NCBI GenBank assembly: GCA_000611775.1
Contig: KK106984.1
Span: forward strand, 464,364-528,363
DNA from: Umbilicaria muhlenbergii
Taxonomy: Eukaryota; Ascomycota; Lecanoromycetes; Umbilicariales; Umbilicariaceae
Direction of reading: 5' to 3'
Length of the DNA: 64,000 bases
Under the pieces are notes generated by a model. That model ran no database searches. It worked only from the letters and a program-made list of their open reading frames with translations, and was not told the DNA's origin. This document shows positions 58,069-64,000 of the stretch, one piece after another (within the stretch, counting starts at the first letter, position 1; every line of letters begins with the position of its first letter). Position numbers and translations under genes: made by a program.

Positions 58069-60920
58069 ATGACGACGTCAATTGAGGTCCAGACTGAGAT
58101 GTTCGAGGCCCATGCCCGTGCCCTTGCCCTACGTGACAGCTGTAGGGCAGCGAATACGCACCGGAATTACAAGGGGCCGATCAAGGAGTGGAAGGTCTGT
58201 CCCCGCCTCAAAGAAGCCAGGGTGTGCACCGGTCAGCTGACTTTGTACAAGGACTGGTGCCTTAAGAAGGGCTTCGCGGACGGGATAATGGTCTACGAGA
58301 AGAAAGCCGTCCTCTTCCTGTCTTCAGAGGTCATTGACCGGCCCCTACGGGGCGGGGGCAAAAAACACAAACGGGAGACGCTGGCATATCAGAGCATCCG
58401 GACGAAATACGTGGCCGCCCTCATGTATATGTACGAGGCGCAGAAGTCGGATGAGCAGAACCACCACCCCAGTCCTTCTGGGGCAGCGTTGAAGACCCTA
58501 ATGGAGTCTCTGAAGAGGAAACAGGCCCAGGCACGGCGAGACGCCTTTGAAGATCATGCCCTGGGAAGCCTGCTCGACTCATACGACATCGTGGGTATGA
58601 GGAAGGTTATTTCAATGATGTGGAGCCAGACCTCCGTCCCAGAGCAGTACCTCCGGACGACGGCTAATTTCATTATGAGCCACCTGCTCATACTACGGGG
58701 TGAAAGCATGCGGATCACCGAGCTTCCAGACCTCTTTGTCATTGATTTTGACAATGAGGGTAGCCAATGCAAGGCCCTGGTCCTTATAAAGGACAATGGG
58801 AAGACCAACCCATCCGAGCTTCCAGACCTCTTTGTCATTGATTTTGACAATGAGGGTAGCCAATGCAAGGCCCTGGTCCTTATAAAGGACAATGGGAAGA
58901 CCAACCCATACAGGAAGATTGAGCACTGTGCCATGATGCGGAACAAAGAGCCCCTGCTCTGCGGCATGAGTGCCCTTGCGTTCTACTTCTTCTGAAGGTG
59001 GCACCGCACTGACGAGCCCTTCCCTACGTTCAGGGCTCGCAAGGAGTGGTACCGGACCCGCATGTTAATCAGGGAGCGGAAGGATGTCACCAAGCCGCTG
59101 CATTACAATACGCAGCTGGATTGGATGAAACGGGCTTACGACGAAGCCCATGTGCCTGTCATGAAGCCAACACATGGCAACCAACCCGGTGGGGCTCGTC
59201 ATGCGGAGCGGGCAGGCGTGGATGAGTCCCAGGTACGTCAATCTCATATTCACTGTTTTGATTTCCGCTTCTACTTTTATGCTATTTGAACGCCGTTTTT
59301 GAATGTCTGTTAAAGCATTTTAATTATATGTTTCAGGTTTACCCCTGATTTGAACTTTTTTGACGTCGGATTTCTCTTTCTGCGTCCATTTCCCGGGTCG
59401 GACGACAGCCCCGCCGACGTCGCCATCTCACAGAAATTGAAACCTCACTTGATGAGGCTCAAATTTACGGGTCCTTTACTTCAGAATGAGGCCTGCCTCC
59501 GACAAATGTCCTGGGTTGAGCCGAGCAAGACCGGTCTTGCAGCGTTGTCACCGCCGTCAGCCCCTATTCCTGCCGCCGGGCTGTCCGACTTTCTCAGTTC
59601 TTCTCTGTTGGACCTCATACTTATGTCGGGCAGAGGGTCTATAGGAAATCAATGGACCTGTGAATATGAGCCTGATCAGACAAGGTTTTGATTTTAGAAG
59701 GTCTCAACGTTACAGCCGTTTTGATTTTTCCTGGAAATTCCTTTCTTTGAGGTGCACTTCGCCACTGCTTTGTCTGGTGTAACCAGGCACGCTGTTTTTA
59801 TGTTTCAGAACTACCCCTGGCTAACTATTTCCACTGATAGATCCGTCGGGCTGGTCATTGAAACAATGATCAGATGAGCAATGTTTACCTGTCCAGCCTG
59901 CCCCGGGAGTTTATCTGTACCATGGCTGGCTTCCGTCGTCAAGGAAGCTTCTACTGCGCTAGGGCAGATGTGGTGCCTCCACAGGAGGTCAGTCAACACG
60001 TCTTCTCAGACGTTGAGGGTTGGCTTGCCTGTTTTGACGGCGTTGAGGGCTGTGAAACCCTGGAGTCTGATCTTGCTGAGCAAGGGTTTCTCAGGCTTCT
60101 GCAGGAGCTTCGTATCATTTTCCTGCAGGACTCAGCCATTCTACGGCCCATGTTCCCATCCCACCCGATATGGGAGCACCCCCTTTTTGAGACGCCTGCT
60201 TATCAGGCTTTTGCGGCCGAGGTCCTTGTGGCTCATGCTAAAACAGAAGTGCCTGAGGACCTGCAACTCCGCGCTGACATGCCTGTCATGGAGGAGAAGA
60301 TTTCGACTCTGCAGCAGGTAATTGAGGGAAAGGTGGATTACTGAGGCCAACACAACTCAGTCAAATTGGACGTTGTGGACGGCCATCTACAAGACATCCT
60401 ACAAGGCAGAATGGAGTGGACGCTTACGCCTACACGGCGTATTAACCCGGCTGCTGCTGCGAATGCTGCAATTCATTTGAATTTAACTGCCCCGTCAGCA
60501 GCAGAAACAGCCTCTATTGATTCTCAGCTGCAGGCAGCCTCAATAGAAACCTTTCCTGCTTTCCCTGATTTGGAGGAGTCAAATGCAGCAGATTCTGCTG
60601 CTTCGCCGCCTGATTTTAGCATGTCTCGAACCCTGACAACTGTGGCGGAAGCATGGCAGGAGTGGACTGCAGGCATTGCAGGGCGGCCTTCAATTCAGAG
60701 TCTTGAAGACGCCTGGGGCCCTGCGTGGAGGAAATTGCAGAGGGAGAAGATGTTTTACTCCCGCAGGAAGGTCCTGATCGATGAGATTAACAGGCGTACT
60801 GCAGAGAGTGACTCATGCAGAGCTGTGTCTGATTTGGAACAGTTACGCCTTCAAGGTAGAAGATCATTGGATGCTCTGCAGAAGCTGCTGAAAAAGCAGC
60901 AGAAGGATGCTCTGTTGTAA
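58069..60920 (+). pseudogene. Tyrosine recombinase with GCR1_C-like domain, three in-frame TGA
   Basis: Exon 1 (58069-59232) starts MTTSIEVQTEMFEAHARALA and has NTHRNYKGPIKEWKVC, FIMSHLLILRGESMRITELP (first Arg) and GGARHAERAGVDESQ (H-x-x-R box). A 608-nt intron (59233-59840) precedes IRRAGH-stop-NNDQMSNVYLSSLPREF, holding the nucleophile Tyr at 59885. The tail contains MSRTLTTVAEAWQEWTAGI, RPSIQSLEDAWGPAWRKLQR and SRRKVLIDEI, the GCR1_C-like DNA-binding region seen in fungal Crypton proteins. TGA stops at 58993, 59859 and 60342 replace codons expected to be CGA, TGG and CGA. A perfect 96-bp in-frame duplication lies at about 58718-58909. This copy is inactive; the frame is otherwise clean, so decay is recent. 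Confidence 0.82.
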
Positions 60921-61950
60921 GCTCCTAATTATATGTTTCAGGTTCACCCCTTACTCCTGAAATTGCCGGGCAAAACTAACTTTTCTAATAGGGTTCGCAA
61001 AACCGTCCCTTCATACCCCACATCCTGATCAGCCAACATGAGGGCTGCAGGTCTAGGACTTGAAGGGGACCTAGAGAGAGGTAATGGCTAGGGCTGAGGC
61101 AGGTTAGCATGTGTGGAGAAGACAGAGTTGAATGGCTCAGTGAGGTCCTGAATAAAGCCGGTGTTTTCAGTGATTTTGCGTATACCCCTTGCAGCGCTTT
61201 GTATCTAAGGCTTTGATCTTTGCATGTTATGATTCAATACATTTTCAATGATTTCTGAACTCCCTGTGAGTGCTCACTGTCTTTTATCTTTTAAACAAGG
61301 ACTTCTTGCGGTTTCGCTGTCATTTCTTGACAAAAGAATTTTATTCTGAGTGTGTTTCTTGCTTGGTTGGCTTCAAATTAACGCGTCTTACAGGTTTACA
61401 TGTGGCTAAACTACGTACAAGTCCCTGGCGTCATCGGACAAGGGAATGTGGCTGTCAAGGGGGGGGGTGAAAGTCTTTCACCTGCGGCGGCAATGGAAAA
61501 GGGGTAACTATAAATCACTCTCTGTTTGACAAGCCCTTTTGCCCGCCGCTAGTTATCAACAAGCACTGATATACGGGAAAGTTTCAAGGCAATCGGGCTT
61601 GACTTGGATTTTTGGTTATTTATTTTCTCAAGGGAAACTTGAAATCTTTGAAAATATTGACATGAAGGCGTTGCGTGGGTGCAAATCAGGGCCAATCAAC
61701 TTTCTACTAATAAATTGAATAGAGATACACATATATAAGTCCCCCTGAAATGCTGAGTTCCTCTGGGTGGCAGGAAACATCATATTCACCCCTGTCTTCC
61801 GTCCTCATCTTCACAAGCCCTACCCCCCCCTCCTCCGCCCTTGTCAGCTTGAAAAGGGCGCTTCCGCTGGCCCAGGAGCTCAGCCCGACCTAGCCTAGTC
61901 ATCATCAACGCCGTCGACGTTTGTCGGCGTCGAAAAACGGCAAAAATATC

Positions 61951-62094
61951 GACTTTGGGGGGAGTTGAACCCGTGTGCGTTACTCAGAGGATAGTTGTAG
62001 CTCAATTCATTGGCAGGCCGCAATGGGCCGCCTCTGAAAAGTCGCAACATATCATTCATCATTGTAACCACTGTGCCACCGAGGTGGCAAAGTC
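61951..62094 (-). other. tRNA-like segment with internal promoter boxes
   Basis: On the minus strand GACTTTG (62094-62088) and CAAAGTC (61957-61951) could form a seven-pair acceptor stem. TGGCACAGTGG fits a pol III A box and GGGTTCAACTCC fits a B box. The spacing between boxes is about 100 nt, too long for a plain tRNA, and the T-stem is imperfect. It may be a decayed tRNA with an intron, or the head of a tRNA-derived SINE. Weak call. Confidence 0.25.
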
Positions 62095-62665
62095 TGTGGC
62101 GGTAAAGGTCAATATAAACGTCGTCCGAGGCCCGCGGAGAGCGTAACGCGGCCGGCTAGGCAGTCTAAGTCAAATCGGGTGATTTTTTCACTGAAGGCCT
62201 GCTCTTTTGACCTCAAGAGACGCTCGGAGGAGGGTTGAAGTCAGTGATACCACTTTTGAAGGTGTGATAGGGTGGCAGAGCAGTCTAGGGCTTTAGGGCT
62301 GGGGCTTTAGGGGGGGGAAGGGGGGTTTTTTCTATTCAGCAACACCAAGCTGCAGATGATTGCCACCCCGCTTTGGGGCATGATTAGAATCACTTTGAAC
62401 ATCAATCCTGTGCAATTTCAAACCACTGAGACGTGACTAAATAGAACTATTAAAAATCGGGGGACTTGAAGCCTGCCGCACCCCACTTTCTCAGCGGTTT
62501 CTCCACGTCTACGTGCACAAATTAAACCATTTGAAAGCGTAAAATGCATAGATCAATTCGACACTGTTCAAGCTACGATTTGCAAATTTCAGGGATTATT
62601 TTGGCCCATACGTGGCTCAATAATCGAAAAAACCGCTTCGCGGGGTGTATTTTCAATGGGTTATT

Positions 62666-63256
62666 CGCTTCGCCTAGTAACCTGAGTTATAACCCGGCTA
62701 AATGCCCCCCGAGACAACAGTTCGTAATCTTACATCACCTGGATAATTCGCACGGCTCCGAATTTATTGCTGCCTAGGCCCTCTGGAGTTCTTCAGCGAC
62801 ACATGATCGATCACTGCACCTGTGAACGAAGCTATCAGCAAAAGCATCTGGGAACCTGAGCAAAGTTGTGCATCTGTCAATTAGCTAGAAAACGCTGCGG
62901 CGGATTCATACGTCCCGGCAATTTAGGAGCGCTTTGGTGATGGCCTTGATATCTATCGTAGTACCACTTCTTAGCTTCCGCCCATGACGACCATGGCATA
63001 GAATCACGCGGCATCACCGCAAAGTCTAGATGATTCAGACGTCCGATGGCAACACAACTGCAAAACGCCAATGCCGAAGAAACTCGCCAACGCCATGGGC
63101 GCCAATCTGCAAATGTAAATTTCCGCCACTGCAGTAAATGACCCACGCCAACGTCGGGTAAACCATAGAGGGGATAACCCAGGATAGCAAGATGGGCCAG
63201 CTACCGCTCAAAGCGCGAACATGTCTATCCAGCCCTCCTGTAACTTTAGACACTGT
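62666..63256. other. 3' flank of the SUMO gene
   Basis: A Trp-rich minus frame (63146-62877) has no recognised domain and is read as part of the 3' untranslated region. Nothing else supported. Confidence 0.4.
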
Positions 63257-63669
63257 TCAAGAGCCTCCAATCTGCTCTTGATGAACTTCCAAAGTATCCC
63301 CATCGGCCATCTCCAGCTAGACGAAAATCGGGTCAGTCTCACTCAACGTAATCCGATCGATACCTGCACAGAGAAAAAATGTGGCTTCTGGAGCGCCTGA
63401 AAAGGCTGAGAAAACCACTGGAAAGGATGACATACCGAATCAGGACTGTCTGTTGGGTTGACGCGCGCACCATCGAAGAGAAAGCGGACGGAACTAGGCT
63501 GCTTGCCTTGACGGTCGCAGAAGGCATCCATGAGCTTTTTGAGGGCTGTCGTGCGCTTTATCTTGAAGAACACCTCGTTGTTGTTGTCGGTGACCTTGAT
63601 GTTGAGGTGCTCAGACTCTTGGGGGTTTTCAGGTTTGCTGGTCCCGGGGCTCTGGTCCTGGTCAGACAT
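63257..63669 (-). CDS. SMT3: SUMO, ubiquitin-like modifier
   Basis: Exon 1 (63669-63436) codes MSDQDQSPGTSKPENPQESE, HLNIKVTDNNNEVFFKIKRT, TALKKLMDAFCDRQGKQPSS and VRFLFDGARVNPTDSPDS. A 119-nt intron starts GTATGT and ends TCTAG. Exon 2 (63316-63257) codes LEMADGDTLEVHQEQIGGS. The 97-residue precursor has the beta-grasp core, the FLFDG(A/T)R strand and the double-glycine end; one residue (Ser) after GG must be trimmed by a Ulp-type protease before conjugation. Acts as a covalent modifier of lysines, mainly nuclear. SMT3 is the yeast name; filamentous fungi often use sumO or pmt3. Everything fits an intact, essential-type gene. Confidence 0.95.
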
Positions 63670-64000
63670 TGCGTCGGTTGTGGGTTTTGAGCTTCTGAGG
63701 TTGAGATGAGTTCAGATAAAGCTGTGCGGGAAGCAGGGAAAGCGTGGACGCTGGTGTTTCTGAGTGATTGCCTCACGTCGCCTTGCGCTTGCTGAATGGT
63801 TTCTGTCAGTACGGCATAGCCAGTAAAATAGGGATCAGACATAGACGGGTACATACTGGGAAGAATGCAGATCTCTCAGTGCGGTGTTTGTCTGCTGAAA
63901 GCTGAAGAAGCAAGGGTTGAAGTGGTGAGGACGAGGGCAAGGTTGAAGACGTCGAATGATGGCAGTTAGGGACAGTGAATGTGCTGCCCCACTAGCGGCT
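63670..64000. other. 5' region of the SUMO gene
   Basis: Upstream flank and probable leader of the SUMO transcript. Minus frames across it have no recognised content. Confidence 0.4.

Larger units (their letters stand above)
57691..62665 (+). mobile_element. Decayed Crypton-type tyrosine-recombinase transposon, about 5 kb
   Basis: The outer ends share AATACACCCC followed by a G/T/C-rich stretch: left 57693-57725, right, inverted, about 62610-62655. The match is degenerate over about 50-60 bp. Many GGTTATT or AATAACC motifs cluster near both ends. Inside is one gene with a tyrosine-recombinase domain and a GCR1_C-like tail (58069-60920), followed by about 1.7 kb of non-coding DNA holding a tRNA-like segment. 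No clear target-site duplication is seen. The boundaries are inferred from the shared ends. Cryptons usually lack inverted ends, so this assignment of borders is tentative. Confidence 0.5.

Noticed and set aside
59350-59691. 113-codon frame inside the recombinase intron
   Set aside because: Not called as a gene: no start context or known domain; reported only as an oddity.
62877-63146. Trp-rich minus frame downstream of SUMO
   Set aside because: Lies in the SUMO 3' flank with no recognisable domain.
1-64000. CRISPR arrays, rRNA genes, retroelements with LTRs
   Set aside because: No regularly spaced direct repeats, no rRNA sequence, and no reverse-transcriptase or integrase reading frames seen.

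Overview
The window looks like a contig from a filamentous ascomycete (Pezizomycotina, most like a Dothideomycete or close relative). Genes carry one to many short GT-AG introns with CTNAC-like branch points. The products are fungal: ERCC1/Rad10, Med19/Rox3, SUMO, a Dap1-type cytochrome b5, CCC1, a GT71-like mannosyltransferase, CYP504, fumarylacetoacetase and a Clr5-TPR protein. There is no sign of operons.

Layout. 1-17.6 kb: a small Cys/His protein, a Dap1-like haem protein (-), a secreted agmatinase-like enzyme with many introns (-), a GPI-anchored-like surface protein (+), an SDR with an in-frame stop (+), a small unknown gene (-), a Clr5-TPR protein (+) and an amino-acid permease with a one-base frameshift (+). 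17.6-32.5 kb: a gene-poor island with a tRNA-Phe whose D-arm is split by a 50-nt GT...AG insert, short inverted-repeat elements, and four scattered relatives of an unrecognised small-protein gene. All four relatives have a last intron in the same phase and a tiny last exon coding for a peroxisome-type C-terminus (SKI, SRL, SKL, SKL). 32.5-57.5 kb: dense ordinary genes: FAD oxidoreductase, a conserved unknown protein, a hAT-like MITE, an aldo/keto reductase, Rad10, small acidic proteins, CCC1, a DUF4202-like protein, a mannosyltransferase, a secreted protein, a bHLH factor, Med19, CYP504 and fumarylacetoacetase. 57.7-62.7 kb: a decayed tyrosine-recombinase (Crypton-type) DNA transposon with a GCR1_C-like tail. 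62.7-64 kb: the SUMO gene.

How genes relate. The clearest functional pairing is CYP504 next to fumarylacetoacetase, which act at the entry and exit of the phenylacetate/homogentisate route. Most other neighbours are independent housekeeping or accessory genes. The most unusual material is the PTS1-ending paralogue family and the interrupted tRNA. The transposon ORF, the SDR, the permease and a 46-kb reading frame show single lesions (stops or a frameshift) that could be real decay or sequence error. All functional names are from reading translations by eye; no database search was run.
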